Source: Drechslerella dactyloides (Eukaryota; Ascomycota; Orbiliomycetes; Orbiliales; Orbiliaceae). Taken from it: a stretch of 64,000 bases of DNA. The stretch spans positions 3,782,001-3,846,000 of the forward strand of contig JAGTWJ010000001.1 in NCBI GenBank assembly GCA_020064725.1, in the 5' to 3' direction. Positions 1 through 11,100 of this stretch are shown here, in pieces. Every line of letters starts with the position of its first letter. Within the stretch, counting starts at the first letter, position 1. Position numbers and translations under genes: made by a program. The notes below the pieces were generated by a model that was not told where the DNA came from, did no database searches, and saw only the letters and a list, made by a program, of their open reading frames with translations.

Positions 1-26
1 TCACCACCCTCAAGCCCCCTCAGAAG

Positions 27-1715
27 ATGGCTACCGACGGCTCCGACGAATCTTCCTCCCTCACGGACTTGATCAAGAGATGCACGATTGACGACCAAGT
101 CAAACAGGCAAATCTCATGCAGCAGAAGCTGGAACGATTCGCCTACCTCACCACACGAGACGTCTTTGTCCAGAGCCTCTTCAAGGCCATCACCTGCCTC
201 AGCAGCAGCACCGCTCACCACATTCTGAAGAACCACGTTAAAGAGTTGGCAGTTCTCCTCAAGCTATTCAAGATGGACGACCTCGTCAATGCAGTTGTCA
301 GCTTGCACAGCGAGCGGGTCTACAGTTCTTCGTTGGAAAAGATCCAGGAGACGTGGCCATGGCTGTTGGATGGAGATGTCACCGAGCTCTCATTGATCGA
401 TCTTGGCTCGTTGACCGCTGCAGGGCCTCCCACCATGCTTCAGGAAACTCCAAAACCCAAACTCCCCGCCAGTAAGATGTCCGCTGCCGAGGCTAACAGT
501 CTCGGTAGTAGCCCTTTGGCTTTCAAGATGAGGAAGCATCTGCAGCCACAATCTACCGTATCAGAGTCCCTTCGCTCGGATGGAGTTTGCAGCATGATGA
601 GCTTCGACCCTTCGAGCGAGCCAACTGCTCCGATTGACCCTTACAGCTGCTCTTTCCCATACCCGACCCAGCGTACCATCCTCAAGGAATCACAGCAGAT
701 CCTCAAAACGGCATTATACATGTTCGCCAAGCAGCATCTCCCGAAGAAGCTCACCCATCAAGCATTTGAGTATCCCGCCTCCAGCTCCCTCGGACAATGG
801 GTCCTTATGATGCAGGACGCAATTACGAATGCGAACACCTCCACGGATGAGCAAGCTTCACAGAACAAACTTACTGCCCTGGGCTCGTCGCACCCAAATC
901 TGCTCGATCCTGCAAGTGAACTCCACGATCTGTTGTCGAAGCGCCAGCATACCACGACTTCAGAGCTTCGGGGCGTTCTTGCCAATGTTCTGAAGCTTAT
1001 CGAAACTCTCGGAGCGTCCGGATGCTATGATCAGCAGTTAGCCCTCAACATATACACGGATATTCTCGCCGATGACCTTAAGAAGAAGCTCGAAAAGATC
1101 CAGATTCCCTTCCGCAAGACCTTGAAGCTGATCTCCGACGCCAAGGATCAACTCGTCCATGAGGAGGAGGATGCCACCCAGAGCTACCGCGAGCAGGAAA
1201 AGATGGTCCAGCAGGAATTCTTGCTCGACACCAGTATGCTCAAAGGCATTCTCTCACCGAATGCCTTGTCTGCAAACGCACCAGCTACCTTGCCTCCAAA
1301 GTCAACCGCAGGAAATAGACGCTCCAGTATCATCCGCATCAGCCGCGATCTCCTCACCGCACCGGAAAAGCAGCTTCTCGACCAGCGCCCGGCCGACAAC
1401 AAGGAAGAGCCCGTCAAATCGAAGCTTTCCGCACTCTCTTTCGCATGGGATCCAGCCTGTATCGACAAGGCCGTCGCGGAGCTCAGCCATAAGGAGGCTA
1501 AAGAGAATCGAAGCGGTAAAGCAGACGACATTGACCCACAAATCGCAAACAGTCGCAATCCATCAATCCCCGGACCCGGCCTCGAGGGCTCAAAGTACGC
1601 CTCTGATCGCCTCTTTGTTCCGCCAAAACCCGGGAAGAACGCAATTCCGATTCGGGCCCCGCCCAAGGAACCGCTTGTCGCCGACAAGGAAAACGGCTTG
1701 TTAATCAAATTTTAG
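27..1715 (+). CDS. Hypothetical protein, 562 aa, unrecognised family
   Basis: Single uninterrupted reading frame from ATG at 27 to a TAG stop. I do not recognise the family. The N-terminal third (about residues 10-125) is helical-looking, rich in leucine, lysine and glutamine. A second alpha-helical block spans about 210-400, with a heptad-like charged stretch near 345-395 that could be a coiled coil. The remainder (400-562) is low-complexity, rich in Pro, Ser, Ala and Lys, and probably disordered. No signal peptide or membrane segment is visible. The start lies only 26 bases into the window, and the preceding bases end in CTCAG just before AAG-ATG, which could be a 3' splice site, so an upstream exon outside the window cannot be excluded. 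Codon use is GC-biased like the neighbouring core genes. Coding status is well supported by length; function is unknown. Confidence 0.75.
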   Translation: MATDGSDESSSLTDLIKRCTIDDQVKQANLMQQKLERFAYLTTRDVFVQSLFKAITCLSSSTAHHILKNHVKELAVLLKLFKMDDLVNAVVSLHSERVYSSSLEKIQETWPWLLDGDVTELSLIDLGSLTAAGPPTMLQETPKPKLPASKMSAAEANSLGSSPLAFKMRKHLQPQSTVSESLRSDGVCSMMSFDPSSEPTAPIDPYSCSFPYPTQRTILKESQQILKTALYMFAKQHLPKKLTHQAFEYPASSSLGQWVLMMQDAITNANTSTDEQASQNKLTALGSSHPNLLDPASELHDLLSKRQHTTTSELRGVLANVLKLIETLGASGCYDQQLALNIYTDILADDLKKKLEKIQIPFRKTLKLISDAKDQLVHEEEDATQSYREQEKMVQQEFLLDTSMLKGILSPNALSANAPATLPPKSTAGNRRSSIIRISRDLLTAPEKQLLDQRPADNKEEPVKSKLSALSFAWDPACIDKAVAELSHKEAKENRSGKADDIDPQIANSRNPSIPGPGLEGSKYASDRLFVPPKPGKNAIPIRAPPKEPLVADKENGLLIKF

Positions 1716-2703
1716 GGAAGTACGAGGGATCAGACATCAATCCGAGATATTGGGCGTTAGTGAAGATTGTATTTCGTTGTCAGCTGTCAGTTGGAGGGAG
1801 CATTTTCAAATGGCTCTCTTTGCCTCCTTTGTTTTCTATTATGGTCATTATTTGTACTCTGAGAGCTCAACTTTGAACTTCGCCTTAATTCTGGAATCAG
1901 CCGATACGCAATGGCTACTATACGACTTTGGCCCCATAGCGACTTCCTGATTGTTTTAATCTTGTTAACGGATGCTCGAGATCACTGCACTATCCTTTCT
2001 TAGGCGCTTTATGAAAATTGTTGTTGATACTGTACTTGCGGTTGGCTTTCATGCACATCGGGCGAGATCATTGATCGCGACTATCTTGCTCCCTCTTGTG
2101 ATCAATTACACATCACGGTGTAAATTATCGCACGAATAGCTGTAACTAAATTACAATAAAAATCATGACCTTAATGAGCTTCAGACTGGCAGGATAAACG
2201 GCGGGGGCAAGGTTGTGGTATTCTGCGATTGTCGCGTTGCATTGCTGGTTCGCGAACATGCGCGTGCCTTCAATGATATATCGACACCGAATGTGAATAC
2301 GTCGATTACTAGCTATCCAAGTCGAGTAGGTGGAGCCAGAAAAAAAAACCCCCCATTCGCTCGTATCAGACGTCTTCCGCCTGCGGAGATTCCCGTGGGG
2401 AATAAATGAAAAGGAAAGGAGAGACAATATATTGAAGGAATGTGCGTGCATGCGCATGTGGGGATAGAACAGGAGGAAGGCATAATGGAATGACAGAAAT
2501 ATTCCGTTGAAATGGAAGAATAGCATATTCCGATTAAGGGCATGCATGTATAGTATCAAGGTTGTACACTTTGGCATACGCAGAGATGATCAAGGAGGTG
2601 CGCGCACCCCTCGCACTATAGTGCTCGCATTTCGATCCCCTTCCTCTTGGCGTCTTCTGTAGCGCAAGCATCAGCTCACCGGCCGATTGTTCGGCGGAAC
2701 CTT
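1716..2703. other. Intergenic, no gene seen
   Basis: About 1 kb between convergent genes, so it holds two 3' ends. It contains a short A8-C6 homopolymer pair near 2340. Small open frames here have no coding character. Confidence 0.5.
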
Positions 2704-3054
2704 CTATTTCTGCACGACGACTGTTTCGAAGCTATAACAGTTCAGAGAAGGATGCGTTAGTTAAGCAGTATCGTATTCACATGCGCGCCCACATAAACGC
2801 CGTGGAATTCAATAAACCACTACAACAGTAAAAAAGTGGACTTATGGATATGAACGGACTTACGCAAATTTATCGCCCCATGGATCGTACACCGTCTGCC
2901 GTAGACCCCACGCCTGTCCACCGTCTGCCGTCGTGGTATCCGCGGATGTCGTCTTGTCGGTTTCCCCGCCTCGTCGCGGTTGGTGGGTATTCATATTTTC
3001 GTTGGTGGGGTTGGAGATGGAGCTCGAGTCCGGGGTCGCCAGCTGCAGCGGCAT
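2704..3054 (-). CDS. Small two-exon protein, 72 aa, unknown
   Basis: Proposed CDS is complement(join(2704..2731,2864..3054)). Exon 1 starts with ATG at 3054 and runs 191 bases to a consensus GTAAGT donor. The 132-bp intron has a CTAAC branch site, a pyrimidine run and TTATAG. Exon 2 adds only nine residues and a stop. The splice keeps phase and extends the motif VYDPWGDKF with FETVVVQK. The protein is hydrophilic and rich in Thr, Asn, Asp and Gly, with no signal peptide or membrane segment, and its C-terminal aromatic/acidic patch looks like the conserved part. Without the intron the frame stops two codons after the donor, so single-frame gene finders would mis-end it. I do not recognise a family. 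The start could lie further upstream in the same frame (ATG at 3273), but the 3054 start has a better leader. Confidence 0.55.
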
Positions 3055-4250
3055 GGTTACGAGGAATCTTTGAGTATAAAATTTGTATATTATACACGTG
3101 AGATGTATATATCCGCGTCGGTGGTTCGGGGAAATGGTGAATCGAAGCTTTTGAAGAAGGTTTGCAATATAGTTTCCGTCGACTAAAGAGGCATCCGACA
3201 TCGACCAGATATATATATTATGTACCTGCCCCCAGCTAGGCACATTTGCATCGTCGAGACCGATAGAAATCAATAAATGATCATATTGATATCAAAGGGT
3301 TACACAGCAATTGCAAGTAACGCCATGCATGCACGCTAACCCAGTGACCGTTGTTCCACTGGCTACATGTATAAGGTAGGGAGATGCTCAACTGTGGTCC
3401 GGTGGTACAATTGCCAACGTGGCAGTATACTCAATCCAGGCAGCGAGGGTGCACTATGCATGCCATCCATACGGCCATGTCGTGCGGAAAACCTATAATT
3501 ACAGAACGTTGGGCGTACGCGCGGTGTTCATAGAATACAGCTGCGTCTCACGGTTATCGTGTAATGTTACAATCCAACATTTATGAATAGCGTTGATGCG
3601 AACTGCCTGCCTCTGTGAACTTTTGACTTTCGTAATATATTACACGGGTGCTTATTCGATTCATTAGACTCGTTTCAGTAAAATTGCCATGCAGGATTGG
3701 AAGTATACAATCGCCACCGCGGTGCCGGCAAATTTATGATATGCAGGCATGCATGTACCGTGGATTTCGTAGACGGGACTATACGACACTCGTATGGTAG
3801 AGCAGCAAAGAACACCCAAATACCACACTGGCCATTATAATGATATAGCTGATATAATTCCGGGAAATCTAAATTCGATATGTAGGGTAAACATTGTGAG
3901 ACAAAGTTATTTTTTGAATGGGTACTTGAGATGCACGCACGAGTTTCACAGCACCATCTACCGTCACATACACGATGCTCTACGGAAACTGGTGGTGGCG
4001 GAAATATAATATTGCGATATCTGTTTTGTTCTATTAGTCGGCAGACAACGTATAGTTACCTATTAATACACCAGAATAAAGAAAAATATAGCATCCCCTC
4101 GATAGCTTGTCCCCTTTTTTTATCGCGTCGCCACAGAATAGTAATAATGATAATTCCGCCACGTCGTCAAAAAGAGCAAATAAGAATATCCATCCGAAAA
4201 ATCCAGGCCGCCTACCATTATCTTGTCCGTCCGTCTAACTGGGACTCGAC
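3055..4250. other. Intergenic, AT-rich, no gene seen
   Basis: About 1.2 kb holding the 5' region of the small gene and the 3' region of the splicing-factor gene. Short open frames at 3794-4254 show no coding bias or splice logic. Confidence 0.5.
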
Positions 4251-5656
4251 CTAACGCCTGCGCCCGCCGCCGGTACGGCGTCTGGGAGAGCTGGCGTAGC
4301 TCCTGCTGCGGCTCCTGCTGCGGCTGTCCGATCTGCTTCTCGTCCGGCTCCTCGTCCGGCTGTGGCTTCTGGTCCGCGACCGCGATCTGCTCCCGTAGCT
4401 GCTGTAGCTTGGGCTTCTGCGTCCTCTGCCGCCTCCGCCACCTGTATTCCCGCCTCCGACACCGCTGCCTCCACCGCCGCCGCCTCCGCCACCAGGACGA
4501 TAGCTATCCCCACCGCGTCTAGGGCTGCGACTGCGGCTTCTCCCACCACCGCCGCCACCGCTCGTAACACCGCCTCTGAACTGTCGTCTGCCGCCGGGTG
4601 GGTTTCCAGGTCGGTATCCGCCGACGGGCCGCTTGGGGATGACGAGGGAGACGCTGACGACGCTGCCGTCGATTTGTCCTTCGTGCATGTGTGCGATGGC
4701 GGTCTGTGCGGACTGCGGGCTGTTGAAGATGATGTAGCAGACGCCGCGGTTTGTGTTGAAGATGCGGTTCATGGGCATGTCGATGTCCTTGATGGAGCCG
4801 TAGACGCCGAAGATTTCGGTGATGTGCGGGATCGTGATGTTTTTCGTGAGCTTCTCAATGACGATCTGCGTAAAATATTGTTAGCCTATGCCCATCTGAC
4901 CCGCTCTTCCACTAGAGGCTGGAAGGAAGGCACGTGCAATCGTAGAAGAGGCGTAGATAGGATGAATGAGGGGATGATTCGACGCGGATGTACACAGGGA
5001 ATACACACCTTTGAGCTCTTTCCGCCAGGCAATCCCAGCGGTCCAGCGGGACTCAAACTGCGACTGTAGCTTCGACTGGCATACCGCCCACCAGCGGGTC
5101 CGCCGCCGCCGCCGCCGCCGCCGCCGCCTCCTCCGCCAGTCGCGCCACCTCTATTCCCCCTGCTGTACGGACTACGACTGCGGCTGTAGCTGCGGCTGCG
5201 ACTGCGGGTTCGGCTGCGACTTCGACTACCGCTGCGACTGTAATTCCTCGGCCGCCCCCGTTCTCCTCGTTCGCGGTCTCTGTTCCTGTCGCGTTCGCGT
5301 TCTCGGCCGCCGTATCCTCCTCCTCCTCCACCGCTGCCACCGCCACCGCCGCCGCCAGGGGGGCCAGCGGGCGCGCCGCGACTACGTGAGGGAGAGCGCG
5401 TGTACGACCGCGAGCGACTGCGGGGGGTGCGCGAGCGCGAGCGCGAATCGTAAGAGCGAGAACGGGAGCGGGACCGGCTGCGAGTGCGGCTGCGGGATCG
5501 CTCGCGATTGTAGGTGTCTCTGTCCCGCGGCATCGGCGAGCGAGAGCGGCTGCGCGGGCGGTCGCGGTCGCGGGAGTGGTCGCGTGCCGATGGCCGGGGG
5601 GAGCGAGAGCGGCTGTAGGAGCGGCCGCGGTTCGGGGCCGGCGAGGGCGACGGCAT
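4251..5656 (-). CDS. RNPS1/SR45-like RNA-binding splicing factor
   Basis: CDS complement(join(4251..4865,5009..5656)), 420 aa, one 143-bp intron (GTGTGT donor, CAG acceptor, phase 0). Residues 1-205 are an RS domain dense in SRSRS and RDRDR repeats and interrupted by poly-glycine runs. Residues 217-292 form one RRM: it opens with IVIEKLTKNIT, has the RNP2-like strand, GVYGSIKDIDMP and the RNP1-like stretch NRGVCYIIF, and ends with GQIDGSVVSVS. The C-terminus is a second Gly/Arg/Ser-rich tail. This RRM is the type found in RNPS1 and plant SR45, nuclear proteins of the exon junction and ASAP complexes that affect splicing and mRNA quality control; that role is inferred from the family. The intron sits exactly at the RS/RRM border. 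ATG 5656 is chosen because the in-frame sequence upstream is pyrimidine-rich leader. Confidence 0.85.
5101..5135. repeat. Trinucleotide run coding poly-glycine
   Basis: A (GCC/CGC)n tract read on the minus strand as consecutive glycine codons within the RS/Gly region of the splicing factor. It is likely to vary in length between strains. Confidence 0.6.
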
Positions 5657-6233
5657 GGCTGTGTGGATGATGCACGCCGGCGCGGAAGGCGGTCGGATGA
5701 TTGATTGAGGCGGCCGGCTGGGTGTCGATAGGTGGGATGCGAGGTGAGTGAGTGGTGGTGATGAGGTGAGGTGAGGTTGGTTTGAGAGATTTGTTTGGTT
5801 GGTTGCGATGGCTGGCGGACAAAGAAAGGAAGGAAGAAAAAAGCGCGTCGCAGGAAAACTCAAGAACGAAAGAAAGAAAGAAAGACACGACACGCCAACT
5901 TTACACCACCGATTGAATCATTTCTCGCACGGGTGAAATAGTATAATGAAATACGTGAATAACGAGTTTATGGCGATGCCATTGAATTGATTGTGACATT
6001 TAAGAGTGAGTGGTATATACAGCCCATTAACATTACAGCCCCCTTCCATCCCTCCAGCTTTTTTTTCATCGCCATCGTCAAGCAAACTCCGCCCGCCAGC
6101 ATAGTATAGTAATAGTTCAAGGTCAAGCGGTCTATCCAAGTGCCTATAAAACGAAGATATTACAAGTATGTATGTATCTATCCTTCTAATAATTCCCAAA
6201 CCGCAACCGCCAAGTACAACGTAACACCCTTTT
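5657..6233. promoter_or_regulatory. Leader/promoter of the splicing factor and ERG25 3' region
   Basis: Read on the minus strand, 5657-5890 is a pyrimidine-rich leader with a (TTTC)n microsatellite at about 5868-5888. The rest is the 3' flank of ERG25. No other gene is seen. Confidence 0.45.
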
Positions 6234-7485
6234 TCACATCCCCTTCTCAGCACCGACGGAGATCTGCGAGCCCATGATGGCGGCCTCCTCGCCCATGCTC
6301 TCCATGCTCAGCTTCTGCTGCTCCTTGATCGCTAGTGCGTCCCGCTCCGCGCGCTTCTTGTCCCGGCGGCGCTTCTGGGCCTCGGGGCCAGCCTCGGTGT
6401 CGAGCATGTAGTCCCACCAGCGGAAGCTGCTCGCGTAATTGCCGATAAACTTCTCATGGTGGATGTCGTGGTGCGAGGCGCCCGCCCAGAACGGGATGAA
6501 CTGGTGCAGCGACCAGGGGAAGTCGTACCCGCTGTGCGCATCGATCGCCTGGAACAGCCGCAGGCAGATCCAGATGTACATTGTCAGAATGTGAAAGTCG
6601 CCGCCGTTGAAGACGCAGAAGAGAACGGGCGAGAAGACGGTGCCGAGGCCGAGCATGAGCACCTCGAGCGGATGCGCGTATTCGGCCGCCAGACCGAAGG
6701 GGGCGCTGTGCTCGTGGTGGATCTTGTGGATGTGCTTGTAGAAGGGCCCGTAGTGGAACAGGCGGTGGAACCAGTAGTGCCAGGCGTCCTCGAGGACGAA
6801 GAAGATGGCGATCTGGTAGGCCATGGTCGTCCAAGCTGGGAAGGGCACGTCGGTGGACATGCCGGCGGCTTTGGCGAGCGGGTGGAACAGCCAGATCTGG
6901 GGGAGCTCGATGGTGAAGTGGGTGAAGAGGACGGCCTTTGTGCAGCGCCACTGCTGCGCGGCGTTTGGCAGTTTTGCCTACAGGACACATCGTCAGTATT
7001 TTTTCATACTCCTAAAGAACCATCGTCCGGCAACAGAGCACTCGTATGCACACTGTAAAGAGGTAGGAGGGTAGAGCTCGGAGAGCAGGAGGAGGAAACA
7101 CACCTCCTGGATCTTCCACCGGCGAAAGTACGGGATGGCATCGATGATGATCCACGGCAGCGACCTGCCAAAGTACACGAGCTCGTGCATCACAAAGCTC
7201 ATGATGCCCGTCGCCAGCACGTCGTTGGCCATGTACGCGTACCACGCCGCCCACATCTTCTCGAACACGTTGAAGGACCCGTTGACCTCGGCGATGCGGT
7301 CATAGTGGCCCCAGTACGTTGTCCCGTCGGGGACCAGCGTCGTATTCATCGACCTGCATTACCCTGTTAGCTTTGTACCACAGCGTCGTCGTAGCATCTC
7401 CGTCCAACATGGTAGATGTACGGATATGAATTGAATATGGATAGGGGCATACGCACATTGTAGCAGTCAATCCGGTAGAAACCAC
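6234..7485 (-). CDS. erg25: C-4 methylsterol oxidase (ERG25)
   Basis: Preferred CDS is complement(join(6234..6977,7104..7353,7457..7485)). If translation starts at ATG 7349 instead, the protein is 329 aa. The family removes the C-4 methyl groups of 4,4-dimethylzymosterol using O2 and NAD(P)H at the ER membrane, in ergosterol synthesis. The fatty acid hydroxylase iron-binding histidine boxes are visible: HRLFH (about residue 150), HKIHHEH (about 165) and HHDIHH (about 250), numbered from 7349. Hydrophobic segments near residues 45-75 and 115-145 fit membrane anchoring. Intron 6978-7103 is phase 0. A further intron, 7354-7456, has a GCTAAC branch and CAG acceptor and joins an in-frame exon MVSTGLTATM. 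If that exon is only leader, translation starts at 7349. The C-terminus is charged (KRRRDKKR), as expected of a cytosolic tail. It lies 0.66 kb from the fatty acid synthase beta gene and in the same orientation. Confidence 0.93.
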
Positions 7486-8146
7486 TCAATCGACAATGAA
7501 GCAAACGAAAGAAGGAAAGCTAAAAGCAAAATGTTGGGAGCTGCGGGAAAATGAGCGCTGAGAAGGAAAAATCTAGAATGGAAGAAAGGAGAGAACGTGC
7601 AGGACCCTGAGCTTTATAAAGCACATTTTATTTACGACACAACAGGGGCCACTTTACAGTTTCCAAGTAGTTATTGGCAACTGCCCAGCACTGCGCATTG
7701 TATTCCAAAACGTAATGTACGCCCGATCGGGACGCCCGGAGACAATTTACAGTGCTCTATTCACGAGGTGCTATTCAACCCGGCCCGTGAATGGCCAGTT
7801 AGCTCATGGTGGCCTTATTATAAAGTCAGTTCAAGCTTTTTGCTCGGCTGCGCGGTCGCCGGTGCATTTCCGCGTCCTCGGCCGCCGACGCCCAGCCAAA
7901 TTACCACACCAACACAGTCCGCATTTCTAATCACGACGTCCTCACCGTCGGAGTAGCCCATCGGAGTACGGCGATGGTTATTCTTATTACGTACGATCAC
8001 AAGGAAGTATAGAGTAGAGAAAAGAAGAAAGGAACGCACGTCTATCAGCCGGTCATAACAAACATCGTCTATCGGCAATACAGCCATCTAAAAAAAAACA
8101 CAATAGAAACGTAGCACAAATATAATCATAGCCCATAAAGTACTGG
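7486..8146. other. Promoter of ERG25 and 3' flank of the beta subunit gene
   Basis: About 660 bp separates these two co-oriented genes. No coding signal and no obvious TATA box were found. Confidence 0.4.
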
Positions 8147-11100
8147 TTAAACGGCAACCTCAGCAACAGACACCTCCCCGCCAGCGTACTTCTCCCAGTT
8201 CGCCAGCACGTTCCCAATCCGCGGGCTGTTCGTCAGCCGGTACACGTCCTCAAAGTACTCCCTCGTAATCGCAAACGGCCGCGCCGTCACGTTCGGAATG
8301 TACTTGCCGATGAGCTTGCTCGGGTCGATCGAGCTCTTGTTGATCTTCTTCATCAGAAAGTTGCGGAAGGGCTTAACCCCGCTCCTCAGAAAAGTCGAAT
8401 GGAAGGGCACATCGATCCCCCGCAGCGGGATCGTTGCCAGCCCGCGCTGCAGCTCCAGCGGCCGGGGCTTCGCTTCCGTCTGCCCGCGACACTCGCGCAC
8501 GATCTCCAGCAGCTTGCTCTTCACATCCTCCAGCGACATCTTTTGCATCAGCGACTGGATATCGATCTTTTGGTGCCGGAGGAAGTTCAGCACGGACGTC
8601 AGCGTGTCCAGCGCGCGCAGGTCGCCCGCGCACACGTATTGCTGGTTGTAGACGTTCAGGTTGACAATCTCGAGCAGCCAGCCCGTCTCCGTTGAAATGT
8701 TGTCGACAACAAACTGCAGCGCCTGCTCGCTAAAGTTCTTCGACACGCGCGACGGGTTGACGGCGCACATGCTGTAGTTCGACCGCCCTTGCTCGTCGCG
8801 CTCGACGGCAACCTGCATCGTGAGCCCGCGGTAGAAGACGACGCTGACGAGGGACTCGATCGGCATCACCTCCGCCAGCGCCGCGAGAGCGCTGTACTCG
8901 CCGAGCGAGTGGCCGGCAAACATGCTCTCGCGCTGCACCAGCCCGCGCGACCGCATGTCCTCGAAGCTCGCCTTCTCCATCAGCGTCAGCGCCGGCTGCG
9001 TGAACTGCGTCGCGGACAGCAGGCCCGTCGGCGAGCGGTACGTGTAGCACGTTGTGCTCTCGTCGATTTCCTTGAACATCCGCTCGGATTTGGTGCTGCC
9101 GTCCGCGTTGACCGTCTCGAACGTCATCGCCATGTAGTTCTGCCGGATCGCCTTGCCGATTGGCCCGCCGAAATGCACCGTCAGCTCCTTCGGATTGTGT
9201 CTCACAATCTCAACGATCGAGAAGCCTGCACACACACAGCCACACACCCGTTAGCACAGCCCACGCCAAACTCGCCAAAATATAGGTGTATACGTACCAT
9301 AGTTGTCCATAAAGTGCTTGTCGGCACGGTCCCAGACCTCCCGCGCGACGGGCGAGCTGTCGTACAAGTCCATACCCATCCCCTGCTCCTGCGAGCCCTG
9401 GCCCGTAAACACATACGCCGACACCGGCTGCTCAACCTCGGCCTCGCCATCCAGCACCTTCTCCTCCGTCTCCTTGTTCACAACCTCCAGCTTGATGATC
9501 TTGCGCCCGCCGACCATGCCCGAATGGCGGAGCTGTATCGAAATATCGTCGTTCGGCAACACCATACCGATGAAATCAACGGTATAGCTGCGCACCCGCC
9601 CGATATTGTTCTCCGCCGCCCACGTCTCGACGAAGGCTCGCACCGCCGCGCTGCTGTACATCCCATGCGTGATCGTGCCCTCCAGATTCGCGTACTTGCT
9701 GAACGTGCGCGACACGTGGATCGGGTTGAAGTCGCCGGACACGCGCGCGTACGCCTCGTTCGACGCCGGCGCGCGGATCTCCAGCGGCGTCTTGGAGTGG
9801 AGTGGGATAGCATTCTCAAACAAGACGGGCTGCTCGATCGAGGTGCCGTTGCGCTGCAGGTAGTCCACGACGGGGTTCCCCTGCGACACGCCAGCCTCGT
9901 ACTCGACGGTGGCCACCTGGATGATTTCTTTCGTAGGCAGCTCGTAGAGGACTTGGCCGAGGGTGCGGACGCTGCTGAAGGTTTCCCTGTTCTTGTACCG
10001 GAGGAGGGTGGACAGGCGGAAGGTGAGCGTCTTGTTGAGGAGGTCGATGTCCTGGTCGTCGAGGCAGAACCACTCCTTCGAGCGCAGGACGGCGACGTCC
10101 TTGGTCGTCGCGAGGTGGACTTGCATGGGCGTTTCCTGCTTGCGTTGGAATGTGTTCTCGAAGTCCGTGTAGACGCCGCGGTAGAGGAACTGGCTCGTCA
10201 CCTCCATCACGGCCTTGCCATCGCGCGAGATCGTGCCCGTGACTTCGACCATCTTGCCGGAGTCCTGGTTGAGGACCGCGTTGATCAGCGCCGTCGTCGT
10301 GACGGTGTCGCCCTTCTGAAGCGGCTCGGCGCCGGGCAGCATGCGGAAGCCGTTGGAGAGGTGGACGAGCTTGAGGAGGTCGCCGTCGATGGACTTGGGG
10401 AAGACGGCCTTGATGATGGCTTTCCAGCCCACGACGATGGCAAAGTCCATCGGCGCGGAGATGATCTTCTCGGACCCGGACCGCTCGACGAAGGCCTCGC
10501 CGCGGTTGCCGACCGCGTCGACAAAGTCCGCGATCGCCTGTCCCGTCACGGTTGCCTCGCCGCCTTCGAAGACGTCTTCGACGGATATACTCGAGTCGAA
10601 CTTCTCGCCCGCGCCGAACCACAATCTGTAATAAAAGTCCTTGATGCGGTCGTTGCGCCCCTCCATGACCTCACGCAGCGGCGCGTACCCGGTCTCGGGA
10701 TGGTAGCTGAACAGCAGCGGCATCCCGCACGGCTTCCCGTCCGCGGTCCGGTGCTCGAGCAGCTCCAGTTTGATAATGTTCTTTTCCTTCTTGACCTCGA
10801 TCGTCTTGGTCCATTGTCCGTGATTGGCCTCCTGGAACGTGATGACGGTGTTTTCCGGGTCATCCGGGTTCGTGATCTGGATGAGGGACCCGGCTGCGGG
10901 TGCGAACACCCGTCTGATCGGGCTGTCCTGGTACTTGCTGCCCTGCACGATCACATCGCTCGTGAACAGCGCGTGCCGCCAGCTGTGCTTGTTGCCCGCG
11001 AGCAGATTCATCCACGTGCCCGCATCGGGGAGCACCGACGACGTCGACAGCCGGTAGATAGTCTTATTACCGTCCCGGATGATGGTCAGGCCATCCACGT

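Noticed and set aside
4362..5670. Plus-strand frames opposite the RS-domain gene
   Set aside because: Shadows of repetitive Arg/Ser/Gly codons on the minus strand.
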